64,000 nucleotides of DNA from positions 18,790,501 through 18,854,500 of the forward strand of contig CATNEN010000001.1 in assembly GCA_950097015.1 (NCBI GenBank), read 5' to 3'. A model generated the notes under the pieces. It was not told the origin of the DNA, searched no databases, and saw only the letters and a program-made list of their open reading frames with translations. The position numbers and the translations under genes are program-made. Positions 1-12,084 of the stretch are shown here, piece after piece (the stretch's first letter is position 1; each line of letters opens with the position of its first letter). Source of the stretch: Macrostomum hystrix. Lineage: Eukaryota > Platyhelminthes > Macrostomidae.

Positions 1-227
1 TGGAAAATGTTTATCATGGAAAATGTAGCACTTTATCTATTATATCTAACAGCATATGCCCGATATAACTTTCATAACATCTGCTTTGAAACTAGCCTAG
101 CAAAAGAGAGATCCTGACCTACAGGAGACAGGTGCATTGTCAGCAAAGAATATAATGACTACTGCCTGTCTGTGCTGGGAAAAATATGATACAAAGCGAA
201 ATAATTACAAAAGACATTAGATTAGAC

Positions 228-1806
228 GGGAGAAGAGGGGATAGAAAGAAGGGAGAAGAGGGGATAGAAAGAAGGGAGAAGAGGGGATAGAAAGAAGGGA
301 GAAGAGGGGATAGAAAGAAGGGAGAAGAGGGGATGGAAAGAAGGGAGAAGAGGGGATAGAAAGAAGGGAGAAGAGGGGATAGAAAGAAGGGAGAAGAGGG
401 GATAGAAAGAAGGGTGAAGAGGGGATAGAAAGAAGGGAGAAGAGGGGATAGAAAGAAGGGTGAAGAGGGGATAGAAAGAAGGGAGAAGAGGGGATAGAAA
501 GAAGGGAGAAGAGGGGATAGAAAGAAGGGAGAAGAGGGGATAGAAAGAAGGGAGAAGAGGGGATAGAAAGAAGGGAGAAGAGTGGATAGAAAGAAGGGAG
601 AAGAGGGAATAGAAAGAAGGGAGAAGAGGGAATAGAAAGAAGGGTGAAGAGGGGATAGAAAGAAGGGAGAAGAGGGGATAGAAAGAAGGGAGAAGAGGGG
701 ATAGAAAGAAGGGAGAAGAGGGGATAGAAAGAAGGGAGAAGAGGGGATAGAAAGAAGGGTGAAGAGGGGATAGAAAGAAGGGAGAAGAGGGGATAGAAAG
801 AAGGGTGAAGAGGGGATAGAAAGAAGGGAGAAGAGGGGATAGAAAGAAGGGAGAAGAGGGGATAGAAAGAAGGGAGAAGAGGGGATAGAAAGAAGGGAGA
901 AGAGGGGATAGAAAGAAGGGTGAAGAGGGGATAGAAAGAAGGGAGAAGAGGGAATAGAAAGAAGGGAGAAGAGGGGATAGAAAGAAGGGAGAAGAGGGGA
1001 TAGAAAGAAGGGAGAAGAGGGGATAGAAAGAAGGGAGAAGAGGGGATAGAAAGAAGGGAGAAGAGGGGATAGAAAGAAGGGAGAAGAGGGGATAGAAAGA
1101 AGGGAGAAGAGGGGATAGAAAGAAGGGAGAAGAGGGGATAGAAAGAAGGGAGAAGAGGGGATAGAAAGAAGGGAGAAGAGGGGATAGAAAGAAGGGAGAA
1201 GAGTGGATAGAAAGAAGGGAGAAGAGGGAATAGAAAGAAGGGAGAAGAGGGGATAGAAAGAAGGGAGAAGAGGGGATAGAAAGAAGGGAGAAGAGGGGAT
1301 AGAAAGAAGGGAGAAGAGGGGATAGAAAGAAGGGAGAAGAGGGGATAGAAAGAAGGGAGAAGAGGGGATAGAAAGAAGGGAGAAGAGTGGATAGAAAGAA
1401 GGGAGAAGAGGGGATAGAAAGAAGGGAGAAGAGGGGATAGAAAGAAGAGAGAAGAGGGGATAGAAAGAAGGGAGAAGAGGGGATAGAAAGAAGGGAGAAG
1501 AGGGGATAGAAAGAAGGGAGAAGAGGGGATAGAAAGAAGGGAGAAGAGGGGATAGAAAGAAGGGAGAAGAGGGGATAGAAAGAAGGGAGAAGAGGGGATA
1601 GAAAGAAGGGAGAAGAGGGGATAGAAAGAAGGGAGAAGAGGGGATAGAAAGAAGGGAGAAGAGGGGATAGAAAGAAGGGAGAAGAGGGGATAGAAAGAAG
1701 GGAGAAGAGGGGATAGAAAGAAGGGAGAAGAGGGGATAGAAAGAAGGGAGAAGAGGGGATAGAAAGAAGGGAGAAGAGGGGATAGAAAGAAGGGAGAAGA
1801 GGGGAT
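228..1806. repeat. 23-bp minisatellite, ~69 copies, purine-rich
   Basis: Nearly identical 23-bp units (gggagaagagg followed by ggatagaaagaa) run without interruption. Point variants such as ggtgaag, agtggatag and ggaatag recur at scattered positions. The plus strand is almost entirely A/G apart from one T per unit. Because 23 is not a multiple of three and the complement has few stops, minus-strand frames stay open for more than 540 codons. I read these as artefacts, not proteins. The flanks (1-227 and 1807-2370) show no recognisable gene. Confidence 0.97.
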
Positions 1807-2370
1807 ATAAAAAAGATGCTTCGAAATACAATTATTAAGGTCGAATAACCGCGGCTAATCAAAAGAGCTAAAGGACAAGGTGTGAGAAAATATAAAATAA
1901 AAAAGCAGAGAAACTAGAAGCCAATTAATTCCCAAACTCAGAAACAGAAACTAGGCATTATTTCGCATCAAATTACTAAAGCGAGAGGCAAATGTCACAC
2001 AACTACAAACTGAATTAGAAAGATCCCAAACTGACTAGGATATTGTTATGCTTGATGAAAGATGGAAAAATCCTCGACCTAGGCAAGGCAAGCCAGTGAT
2101 GACGTAACAGGCTATGACGTAGCATGCAGGGGAGGCTTGAGCACAGGGGGCTTTGGCGGCACGCGTTTACAAAAGCTGGAAGCTCTGACGCATGATTTAT
2201 TGTGTATAATGCTTTGTTTGTGTTTTTTCTATCAATTCGCAAATACTGGAACAGCGGATGTGACTGCCATTGGAGGGTGGCAAGAATAACTAGCTAAAAA
2301 TATTGCGATCATAAATACACTGTTGAACAAAGACTAGTGAAACAATGGAGGCGGATGAGATTTGGGAAAT

Positions 2371-2925
2371 GGGAGAGGGGAGAATGATTGGGGGAGATGG
2401 GAGAGGGGAGAATGATTAGGGAGATGGGAGAGGGGAGAATGATTAGGGAGATGGGAGAGGGGAGAATGATTAGGGAGATGGGAGAGGGGAGAATGATTAG
2501 GGAGATGGGAGAGGGGAGAATGATTAGGGAGATGGGAGAGGGGAGAATGATTAGGGAGATGGGAGAGGGGAGAATGATTAGGGAGATGGGAGAGGGGAGA
2601 ATGATTAGGGAGATGGGAGAGGGGAGAATGATTAGGGAGATGGGAGAGGGGAGAATGATTAGGGAGATGGGAGAGGGGAGAATGATTAGGGAGATGGGAG
2701 AGGGGAGAATGATTAGGGAGATGGGAGAGGGGAGAATGATTAGGGAGATGGGAGAGGGGAGAATGATGGGGGAGATGGGAGAGGGGAGAATGATTGGGGG
2801 AGATGGGAGAGGGGAGAATGATTGGGGGAGATGGGAGAGGGGAGAATGATTTGGGAGATAGGAGAGGGGATATGGGAGAGGGGATATGGGAGAGGGGAGA
2901 ATGATTGGGGAGATGGGGGGAGTGG
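2371..2925. repeat. 27-bp minisatellite, ~20 copies
   Basis: Units of 27 bp built from gggagatgggagagg and ggagaatgatta repeat head to tail. The last few copies are degenerate, with gggggag instead of attaggg and shortened units. The period is a multiple of three, so the array reads as a 9-residue peptide repeat (REMGEGRMI) on plus and as S/P/I-rich repeats on minus. It is purine-rich on the plus strand like the preceding array, but the unit is different. Confidence 0.95.
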
Positions 2926-3225
2926 TGTAGCTGGTAGAGGAAGAATGAGGATAAAAGGCAGATCGAATCGGTAATTGTGCAAGAGCAAGATAAGAGTTCT
3001 GTAAGGAGCAGTTTTGAATAATTTCTGACATTGGAAAGCGGACATGTGAAAGATGAGATGAGGAGACACAGTGAAGCACCAAAAGCTGACTATAATTTGC
3101 AAGAATCCAAGTCGATTTGCGAGGTCATGGAGGTCACGATAGAAATTGACAGCCGAAACGCGGGCCACTACAAACACCAGACAAATCAGAGTGATTTTGC
3201 TTGTCACAATCGTGTAGGCTTGCAT
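2740..3225 (-). CDS. possible small secreted or membrane ORF (weak)
   Basis: This is an open frame starting at the ATG at 3225. Its first ~26 residues resemble a signal peptide: a short polar start, then the hydrophobic stretch ITLICLVFVVARVSA. It continues VNFYRDLHDLANRLG, which has no simple-repeat character. After roughly residue 100 the frame runs into the 27-bp array, so only the first part (about 3040-3225) could be a real exon. I do not recognise the family and saw no convincing splice donor. It could equally be chance; the signal-like N-terminus is the only support. Confidence 0.2.
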   Translation of the reverse strand: MQAYTIVTSKITLICLVFVVARVSAVNFYRDLHDLANRLGFLQIIVSFWCFTVSPHLIFHMSAFQCQKLFKTAPYRTLILLLHNYRFDLPFILILPLPATPLPPSPQSFSPLPYPLSHIPSPISQIILPSPISPNHSPLSHLPQSFSPLPSPPSFSPLPSP

Positions 3226-3576
3226 CGCGGCAAGACACTTAAAAAAATCTGGGGAACATCAATTTTTACAATTCTAGTTCATTCCTACCCATTGGCCCAC
3301 CTCCGGAAACGGCTGATTCAACAAGCCCTTCTCTTCAGCACTGTCTCTCCACTTCATTAGAACCGGCGAGAAGCGAATCTGGATGCCGGGATTAGGGGAA
3401 AAGAGGAAGAGAGAAGGGAAGTAAGGAAGACAATTTTGTTTGATAAACATCTGCATGGTAAAGTAGTAAAATATATATTTCCAGAAAAAATACTGTCCGG
3501 CTACTAGAAAACTTGTGAATTTACTGACTTTACCGGACATCACTCCTCACTCTACCTCACCTAATTGATCTTAACT

Positions 3577-4120
3577 GCAATGTACGCAGACTAGCCAAGA
3601 ACAGACACCTCACTTCACATTAATATTCGCTGCAATGTACGCAGACTAGCCAAGAACAGACACCTCACTTCGCATTAATATTCGCTGCAATGTACGCAGA
3701 CTAGCCAAGAACAGACACCTCACTCCACATTAATATTCGCTGCAATGTACGCAGACTAGCCAAGAACAGACACCTCACTCCACATTAATATTCGCTGCAA
3801 TGTACGCAGACTAGCCAAGAACAGACACCTCACTCCACATTAATATTCGCTGCAATGTACGCAGACTAGCCAAGAACAGACACCTCACTCCACATTAATA
3901 TTCGCTGCAATGTACGCAGACTAGCCAAGAACAGACACCTCACTCCACATTAATATTCGCTGCAATGTACGCAGACTAGCCAAGAACAGACACCTCACTC
4001 CACATTAATATTCGCTGCAATGTACGCAGGCTAGCCAAGAACAGACACCTCACTCCACATTAATATTCGCTGCAATGTACGCAGACTAGCCAAGAACAGA
4101 CACCTCACTCCACATTAATA
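3577..4120. repeat. 55-bp minisatellite, ~10 copies
   Basis: Units of 55 bp start gcaatgtacgcagactagcc and end ccacattaatattcgct. Copies are almost identical; the first two carry ttcac or ttcgc instead of tccac. The array lies just downstream (transcription sense) of the MOCS2A stop codon. Confidence 0.97.
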
Positions 4121-4300
4121 TTCGTTACAATTTTTCCAGTCTAGATAGGAATTAGCAGCAGCTTACCATTACTAGTAATCGATGCACGGCTTAAGCAGAT
4201 AAAAAAATATATATTGAATCGCACTTGAAAAGAAGCTCATATTGACACCACCATGCTTTGGCACTGCTGAGAGTTGTAGGAACGCGGGTAGCCAGTCATG

Positions 4301-4639
4301 TCAGCCACCGCTGATAGGCGGTATGACCGCCAGCTCGTCGCCCGCTTTAACTCGAATATCCCGATCCTCTGGATAAACATACTCCTGGTTGACGCTGAGC
4401 ACAAAACAACCATTGAGTTGGCTGAGACTGGAAATTATATTTTCGAAAAGAATTGCATTAGACACGAATGGTTAAAAGAAAAAAACAGTGGAGAAAAAAA
4501 TAACCTACCATGGAAACAGACCGCAGATTTGGTCCTTGAGGCTCGCACCGGATTCAAATATATCCCGATGCAGTGTGATCTCGGCTTCACTGCAGCCAGC
4601 TAAATCTTTACTTTTAGCAAAGAAGCGCAGTTTTACAGC
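4301..4639 (-). CDS. MOCS2: molybdopterin synthase small subunit MOCS2A (first exon uncertain)
   Basis: This is the sulfur carrier of molybdopterin synthase. Its C-terminal Gly-Gly is thiocarboxylated and donates sulfur to precursor Z in cytosolic molybdenum-cofactor synthesis. Two exons are visible on the minus strand: 4639-4509, reading AVKLRFFAKSKDLAG and SEAEITLH, and 4427-4301, reading LNGCFVLSVNQEYV and ending GDELAVIPPISGG-stop. That ending is the family hallmark. The 81-bp intron has donor GTAGGT and acceptor TTTCCAG, and the phase joins cleanly (TG plus T). These exons give 85 residues against about 88 in vertebrate MOCS2A, so only a few N-terminal residues are missing. The frame has a stop upstream of the acceptor at 4640, so the start lies in an upstream exon. 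The mini-exon 5054-5043 (ATG CAG TTT TCG, then GTTAGA) fits in phase and length but is unproven. The partner subunit MOCS2B was not found. Confidence 0.85.
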
Positions 4640-4739
4640 CTGCGAAATGGTCAGGATAAAATTATTGGGTTAAGGGCTGTCTAGGGGTTGTCTAGCCCCG
4701 CACTGAATGTACGCCCAATGTACGACCTCGTACATAAGC

Positions 4740-4895
4740 TAGCTACTAACAACCCCCTCCGCCAGACTGAATGTACATTAGGCTAGAGAACAACCCCTCC
4801 GCCAACTGTATGTACATTAGGCTAGCCAACAACCCCTCCGCAAGATTGAATGTACATTAGGCTGGCCAACAACCCCTCCGCCAGCCTGAATGTTC
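4740..4895. repeat. short imperfect ~45-bp tandem repeat, 3-4 copies
   Basis: Degenerate copies of gaatgtacattaggctag followed by caacaacccctccgcca. The unit contains the palindrome aatgtacatt. The array lies in the putative first intron of MOCS2A. The stretch 4896-5529 shows no further feature I can support. Confidence 0.75.
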
Positions 4896-5529
4896 AAAAC
4901 AAGAAAAAAATTCTTGGATGACTACTCGATACTCGATAGACACCTCAGCATTTATAAAGGTCAAAGAAAAAAACTGCCGCATGTCTAAACTTCACAATCT
5001 AAAATGGCACCGGAAAAGAACGTATTTTGTTTCGATTCTAACCGAAAACTGCATTGCAGCTTTATTATCGGGAAAGTCTAGATAGAGGTACAAAACTAGG
5101 AATATAAATTTACGAGTAGAAACATCGAGAAATTTGGGCGAGACGGTGGAAAGCGGAAGTTAGAAGAACTAGACAATTGACCCACATGTAGACACAGTAA
5201 AGTGCAAGCTGAAACATGCCTCCGCTTGTATTATATATTATTACACGGAACTTACTAAGGCAAAATGCTAATAGGATAAACAGCTGTTCGATGACTTCGC
5301 TGCGGGTGCCCAGCCAAATCCAGTGGCTGCACCAGTTTACTCCGAAGCATCCCAAATCTAAACTTGCCTCTCCTACCCCCGGGTAGGCGGATCCTCTCCA
5401 TAATTATCCTCCCAGCCTGTTAGCAAAGCAAGCTAGAAAAAACATTTCCACAAGAGGTCAGACTGGGTCACCGTGGCGTGCCGCTCCTACAGCCTCGCAA
5501 ACTCAGTCATCGATGAACCAATAAATTAC

Positions 5530-7800
5530 GATTGTCCACTCCTGCCTATCTTTCTCAATCGCGATTGTCTGTCCACTACTGTCTGTCTTTCTCAACCTCG
5601 ATTGTCTGTCCTCTCCTGCCTGTCTTTCTCAATCTCCATTGTCTGTCCACTCCTGCCTGTCTTTCTCAATCTCCATTGTCTGTCCACTCCTGCCTGTCTT
5701 AATTAACCACAATTGTCTGTCCACTCCTGCCTGTCTTTCTCAATCTCGATGGTCTGTCCTCTCCTGCTTGTATTTCTCAATCTCGATTGTCTGTCCTCTC
5801 CTGCCTGTCTTTCTCAATCTCGATTGTGTCCTCTCCTGCCTGTCTTTCTCAATATCGATTGTCTGTCCTCTCCTGCCTGTCTTTCTCAATCTCGATTGTC
5901 TGTCCTCTCCTGCCTGTCTTTCTCAATCTCGATTGTCTGTCCACTGCAGCCTGTCTGAATTAACCACTATTGTCTGTCCACTACTGCCTGTCTTTCTCAA
6001 ACTCGATTGTCTGTCCACTCCTGCCTGTCTTTCTCAAACTCGATTGTCTGTCCACTCCTGCCTGTCTTTCTCAAACTCGATTGTCTGTCCACTCCTGCCT
6101 GTCTTTCTCAAACTCGATTGTCTGTCCACTCCTGCCTGTCTTTCTCAAACTCGATTGTCTGTCCACTCCTGCCTGTCTTTCTCAAACTCGATTGTCTGTC
6201 CACTCCTGCCTGTCTTTCTCAAACTCGATTGTCTGTCCACTCCTGCCTGTCTTTCTCAATCTCGATTGTCTGTCCTCTCCTTCTGCCTGTCTTTCTCAAA
6301 CTCGATTGTCTGTCCTCTCCTGCCTGTCTTTCTCAAACTCGATTGTCTGTCCACTCCTGCCTGTCTTTCTCAATCTCGATTGTCTGTCCTCTCCTTCTGC
6401 CTGTCTTTCTCAAACTCGATTGTCTGTCCACTCCTGCCTGTCTTTCTCAAACTCGATTGTCTGTCCACTCCTGCCTGTCTTTCTCAAACTCGATTGTCTG
6501 TCCTCTCCTGCCTGTCTTTCTCAAACTCGATTGTCTGTCCACTCCTGCCTGTCTTTCTCAAACTCGATTGTCTGTCCACTCCTGCCTGTCTTTCTCAAAC
6601 TCGATTGTCTGTCCACTCCTGCCTGTCTTTCTCAATCTCGATTGTCTGTCCTCTCCTTCTGCCTGTCTTTCTCAAACTCGATTGTCTGTCCTCTCCTGCC
6701 TGTCTTTCTCAAACTCGATTGTCTGTCCACTCCTGCCTGTCTTTCTCAATCTCGATTGTCTGTCCTCTCCTTCTGCCTGTCTTTCTCAAACTCGATTGTC
6801 TGTCCACTCCTGCCTGTCTTTCTCAAACTCGATTGTCTGTCCACTCCTGCCTGTCTTTCTCAAACTCGATTGTCTGTCCACTCCTGCCTGTCTTTCTCAA
6901 ACTCGATTGTCTGTCCACTCCTGCCTGTCTTTCTCAAACTCGATTGTCTGTCCACTCCTGCCTGTCTTTCTCAAACTCGATTGTCTGTCCACTCCTGCCT
7001 GTCTTTCTCAAACTCGATTGTCTGTCCACTCCTGCCTGTCTTTCTCAAACTCGATTGTCTGTCCACTCCTGCCTGTCTTTCTCAAACTCGATTGTCTGTC
7101 CACTCCTGCCTGTCTTTCTCAAACTCGATTGTCTGTCCACTCCTGCCTGTCTTTCTCAAACTCGATTGTCTGTCCACTCCTGCCTGTCTTTCTCAAACTC
7201 GATTGTCTGTCCACTCCTGCCTGTCTTTCTCAATCTCGATTGTCTGTCCTCTCCTTCTGCCTGTCTTTCTCAAACTCGATTGTCTGTCCTCTCCTGCCTG
7301 TCTTTCTCAAACTCGATTGTCTGTCCACTCCTGCCTGTCTTTCTCAAACTCGATTGTCTGTCCACTCCTGCCTGTCTTTCTCAATCTCGATTGTCTGTCC
7401 TCTCCTTCTGCCTGTCTTTCTCAAACTCGATTGTCTGTCCACTCCTGCCTGTCTTTCTCAAACTCGATTGTCTGTCCACTCCTGCCTGTCTTTCTCAAAC
7501 TCGATTGTCTGTCCACTCCTGCCTGTCTTTCTCAAACTCGATTGTCTGTCCACTCCTGCCTGTCCTTCTCAATCGCGATTGTCTGTCCACTCCTGTCTGT
7601 CTTTCTCAAACTCGATTGTCTGTCCACTCCTGCCTGTCTTTCTCAAACTCGATTGTCTGTCCACTCCTGCCTGTCTTTCTCAAACTCGATTGTCTGTCCA
7701 CTCCTGTCTGTCTTTCTCAAACTCGATTGTCTGTCCTCTCCTGCCTGTCTTTCTCAACCTCGATTGTCTGTCCTCTCCTGCCTGTCTTTCTTAACAAACA
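5530..7800. repeat. 37-bp minisatellite with 40-bp variant units, ~60 copies
   Basis: The unit is ctgtccactcctgcctgtct plus ttctcaaactcgattgt. A variant adds three bases (ctccttctgcc) and carries cctctcc and caatctcg. The 40-bp variant recurs at irregular spacing (near 6270, 6390, 6650, 6770, 7250, 7400), suggesting higher-order duplication. The first ~400 bp are more diverged. All plus frames stay open (up to 770 codons, a C/L/S/P-rich repeat), which is an artefact of the period. The flank 7801-8490 shows no recognisable gene. Confidence 0.97.
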
Positions 7801-8494
7801 TTGTCTGACAATATCAGTCCTTGTTCTTCTGACTAATTTTTCTGAAAAAAAACTATATTCTTTAGCTAAGTTTAGTATCTGGGCAAGCACCTTTAACTTC
7901 AGTCTTGTGTATAAAACAAAAGCAAACAAAAAATCGGTGACAGACAGGTGAGTTTCGTGTGTCCGATTTGCCCAGAAGATGACTACGGCATGCCCTGAGA
8001 GCACCTGTCTCCATTAGCATTCCTCATTTATCCGCTGAGGAATAGGATACAACGGGTAAATAATAGTCTGCTGTTACTCAACTCACCCAGATAAGCTAGC
8101 TGCAATAATGAGCTGTCCCAGCTCAGGTTAAGTTGCTCATTGACCTGCTCAGAGATACGAAAATGGACTTGGGGGAGGGTTCAAGGTGACAGTCTTTTTA
8201 GACAACCTCAAGCAGCAGAAAAGTATATGGATTTTCTACAATGAGAGATTTCCAAGACTATTTTAGCTAGGAACTCGTGGGGTGTACAGCTGGTGGGGTA
8301 CATCGATTGGAAAAATTGATGAGCTTAGATTAATCGATGCAAAAGATAAGAACTTCGACAGTACCGGAAAAACCCTAACTCCCATGAGATTCTAATTGCA
8401 GCTGTCTTTTATCCCCTGGACACTAGCATAGAATCCCCAACTACAAAACTAATCCCAATACCAATTTGATGCCATTTTTAATCCAATCCTAATC

Positions 8495-8700
8495 CTAGAT
8501 TAGGAATCGATAACGGAATTCCCTATAACGGAAATCTTAAACGGGTGTCCCTTTACCGGGAAACCCGAAGGGAATTCCCTTTACCGGGAATCCCAAAAGG
8601 AATTCCCTTTACGGGAATCCTAAGCGGAATCCCTTTTGCGGGAATCCTAAGCAGATATTTTTATAGGGGAATTCTAAACGGAATTCCTGAAACGGGGAAT
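8495..8700. repeat. degenerate ~28-bp repeats rich in GGAATTCCC palindromes
   Basis: About seven diverged units alternate ggaattccctttaccggg and aatcctaag. Each contains near-palindromic GGGAATTCCC or CCGGGAATCC cores. Similar units recur inverted at 17440-17575. Confidence 0.7.
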
Positions 8701-8962
8701 ACTTTTGAAAAATTTTTAAAAATACCGAACCTGATTGTTTGGGATCGCATGATCCCAAATTAGAAATCTTCAAAAATTTCGAGAATTCTAACCAGAATTT
8801 GAAAACCGGAAATCCCTAAAAAGAAATTCTGAATTTGGCAGTTATCAAAATAACTATGACTATGAAAATAAAACAAACTAAGCTTTCCTATGTTAGAGAA
8901 CTGAAATGATAAAACTATATAAAATTTCATGTGGATTCGGAATAGAGCAACATACGGCAATG

Positions 8963-8984
8963 CTCACACACACACACACACACA
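8963..8984. repeat. (CA)n microsatellite
   Basis: About ten uninterrupted CA dinucleotides. The surrounding 8701-9280 has no gene I can support. Confidence 0.9.
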
Positions 8985-9280
8985 TATGGCTTGCCTTATC
9001 CAGTCATACCATAGCGACTTCATCCTGCCTACATTCGGTTGGAGCAGAGAAGCAAAAAGTTTTTCGTTTGATTGCATAATCACTGCTTGGTGGAGGGAGT
9101 CAATGGGATTAGGGCGAGCTGCTTCTCATCTAGGTCCATTCCTCATCTTTGCATCTCACCAAACTACAATGCCGCCTACTACAGCTGCTTGAGCACAGCT
9201 CAGGCAGTGCTCGAAGTTTACTTTGTACCACACGCAAGAATGATCCTGAAACTTACCCGAACCCATGTACAGTCATAGTG

Positions 9281-10017
9281 GAATGCTGTCATAGTGGAAC
9301 TGACAGGTCATGGAATACAATCATAATGGAACTGACTGGTCATGGAATACAGTCATAGTGGAACTGACTGGTCATGGAATACAGTCATAAAAGGAACCAA
9401 TTGGTCATGGAATACAGTCATAAAGGAACCAACTGGTCATGGAATACAGTCATAAAGGAACCAATTGGTCATGGAATACAGTCATAAAGGAACCAATTGG
9501 TCATGGAATACAGTCATAAAGGAACCAATTGGTCATGGAATACAGTCATAAAGGAACCAATTGGTCATGGAATACAGTCATAAAGGAACCAATTGGTCAT
9601 GGAATACAGTCATAAAGGAACCAATTGGTCATGGAATACAGTCATAAAGGAACCAATTGGTCATGGAATACAGTCATAAAGGAACCAATTGGTCATGGAA
9701 TACAGTCATAAAGGAACCAATTGGTCATGGAATACAGTCATAAAGGAACTAATTGGTCATGGAATACAGTCATAAAGGAACCAATTGGTCATGGAATACA
9801 GTCATAAAGGAACCAATTGGTCATGGAATACAGTCATAAAGGAACCAATTGGTCATGGAATACAGTCATAAAGGAACCAATTGGTCATGGAATACAGTCA
9901 TAAAGGAACCAATTGGTCATGGAATACAGTCATAAAGGAACCAATTGGTCATGGAAGACAGTCATAAAGGAACCAATTGCTCATGGAATACAGTCATAAA
10001 GGAACCAACTGGTCATA
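9281..10017. repeat. 32-bp minisatellite, ~23 copies
   Basis: Unit aaaggaaccaattggtcatg plus gaatacagtcat. The first three copies are older variants (atagtggaactgactgg); the rest are near-identical, giving an age gradient from left to right. The stretch 10018-10340 is unique sequence without a supported gene. Confidence 0.97.
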
Positions 10018-10359
10018 GTAATTTAGCACTAGTTATTCTGCAGGGCAAAAAACAAAACGAGTCACTGATGCAGGTAGGTTCCAACGAACAAATCGCACAA
10101 TTCTCAAGTCTTGCAGGTGTAGCGAACACTCGCCTTGAAAAGCGAGGCGGCCAAATAGCAAAATAAATGAAACCAATAGCAGAAGACATTTCCTCAATTA
10201 ACAAACTGTATAGTTGGGTCATAAATTACAATCGGAGCCCAAAAAAACTTTTCGACGAAATAATTAATGCACAATGCAATGTAGCATTGCACCCAACGAA
10301 AGAATTTTCCGGCGACACGGACAAAACAAAAACAGGGGAGCAAAGCAGAAAAAAGACAG

Positions 10360-11585
10360 TTAGACAGACAAGAAAAGAAAGACAGACAGGTAGAGAAATA
10401 CAGACAGGTAAAAGGACAGACAGGTAGAGAAATACAGACAGGTAAAAGGACAGACAGGTAGAGAAATACAGACAAGTAAAAGGACAGACAGGTAGAGAAG
10501 GACAGACAGGTAGAGAAGGACAGACAGGTAAAAGGACATACAGGTAGAGAAGGACAAACAGGTAGAGAAAGACAGACAGGTAGAGAAAGACAGACAGGTA
10601 GAGAAAGACAGACAGGTAAAAGGACAGACAGGTAGAGAAGGACAGACAGGTAAAAGGACAGACAGGTAGAGAAGGACAGACAGGTAGAAAAGGACAGACA
10701 GGTAGAGAAGGACAGACAGGTAAAAGGACAGACAGGTAGAGAAGGACAGACAGGTAGAGAAAGACAGACAGGTAGAGAAAGACAGACAGGTAAAAGGACA
10801 GACAGGTAGAGAAAGACAGACAGGTAAAAGGACAGACAGGTAGAGAAGGACAGACAGGTAAAAGGACAGACAGGTAGAGGAATACAGACAGGTAAAAGGG
10901 CAGACAGGTAGAGAAGGACAGACAGGTAGAGAAAGACAGACAGGTAGAGAAAGACAGACAGGTAAAAGGACAGACAGGTAGAGGAATACAGACAGGTAAA
11001 AGGACAGACAGATAGAGAAGGACAGACAGGTAGAGAAAGACAGACAGGTAGAGAAAGACAGACAGGTAAAAGGACAGACAGGTAGAGAAGGACAGACAGG
11101 TAAAAGGACAGACAGGTAGAGAAGGACAGACAGGTAGAAAAGGACAGACAGGTAGAGAAGGACAGACAGGTAAAAGGACAGACAGGTAGAGAAGGACAGA
11201 CAGGTAGAGAAAGACAGACAGGTAGAGAAAGACAGACAGGTAAAAGGACAGACAGGTAGAGGAATACAGACAGGTAAAAGGACAGACAGGTAGAGAAAGA
11301 CAGACAGGTAGAGAAAGACAGACAGGTAGAGAAAGACAGACAGGTAAAAGGACAGACAGGTAGAGAAGGACAGACAGGTAAAAGGACAGACAGGTAGAGA
11401 AGGACAGACAGGTAGAAAAGGACAGACAGGTAGAGAAGGACAGACAGGTAAAAGGACAGACAGGTAGAGAAGGACAGACAGGTAGAGAAAGACAGACAGG
11501 TAGAGAAAGACAGACAGGTAAAAGGACAGACAGGTAGAGGAATACAGACAGGTAAAAGGACAGACAGGTAGAGAAAGACAGACAG
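10360..11585. repeat. 16/18-bp nested minisatellite with higher-order structure
   Basis: Two alternating subunits, gacagacaggtagagaag (18 bp) and gacagacaggtaaaag (16 bp), plus variants with aatacagacagg and aaagacagacagg. They combine into larger blocks (the run with gtagaaaag recurs near 10685, 11130 and 11410). Every subunit contains CAG|GTARA, a 5' splice-donor-like sequence on the plus strand. Minus frames are open for up to ~496 codons, which I regard as artefact. The flank 11586-12084 is GC-moderate unique sequence with no convincing coding similarity. Confidence 0.96.
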
Positions 11586-12084
11586 CCACCAGACTGCGTG
11601 GGCGGCAGTGGACAGTTCACGCCAGTCTAACGCTGCAGTTGCTAAGACAGGACAGCAGCATCGCATGGGCCCAGTCGCACACAAAATTGGGATCGGAAAG
11701 CCAGGTGGGAGGGTGGCGAATTCTTCTTATCCTAGCGTGCTGGGATTTCACAAAATGGGATAAGCGATCAGTCAAAAAGGGGATACGTGGGAGAGGAATG
11801 AAATGTGGTGGGATCCAATGCTCTGCTTTAGCCACCTTTTGTGGGCTGGGGAAGCAGCTATTGTGTCTGCAGCAGACTTGCTTCTTTTGGGGTTTGTTGG
11901 TACTTTTCTCAGATCTTAGCCGGGGGATGGAGTCGCTGGGGCGGGCACTGACAGACAGAAAACACAAACAAGCCGATGCGTGAACTGGGAAAGATTGGGA
12001 GAAACGGCTAGGGAAACTGGAAAATTTGGGGATTATAAGGGACGGCTGGGAATAAGGAGAAGGACAGGAAATATGGATAGGAAA

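Noticed and set aside
140-1862. Open frames of 546-563 codons on the minus strand
   Set aside because: They lie on a 23-bp tandem array; the period not being divisible by three and the lack of stops in the unit open all three frames at once.
5639-7951. 770-codon plus-strand frame rich in Cys/Leu/Ser
   Set aside because: Tandem 37/40-bp array; three frames give the same 37-residue repeat, no start context or unique domain.
10194-11684. 496-codon hydrophobic Cys-rich frame on minus
   Set aside because: Produced by the 16/18-bp array; looks like a membrane protein only because of unit composition.
11639-11983. 114-codon plus frame in unique sequence
   Set aside because: Composition and lack of any motif give no support; the opposite strand is open as well.
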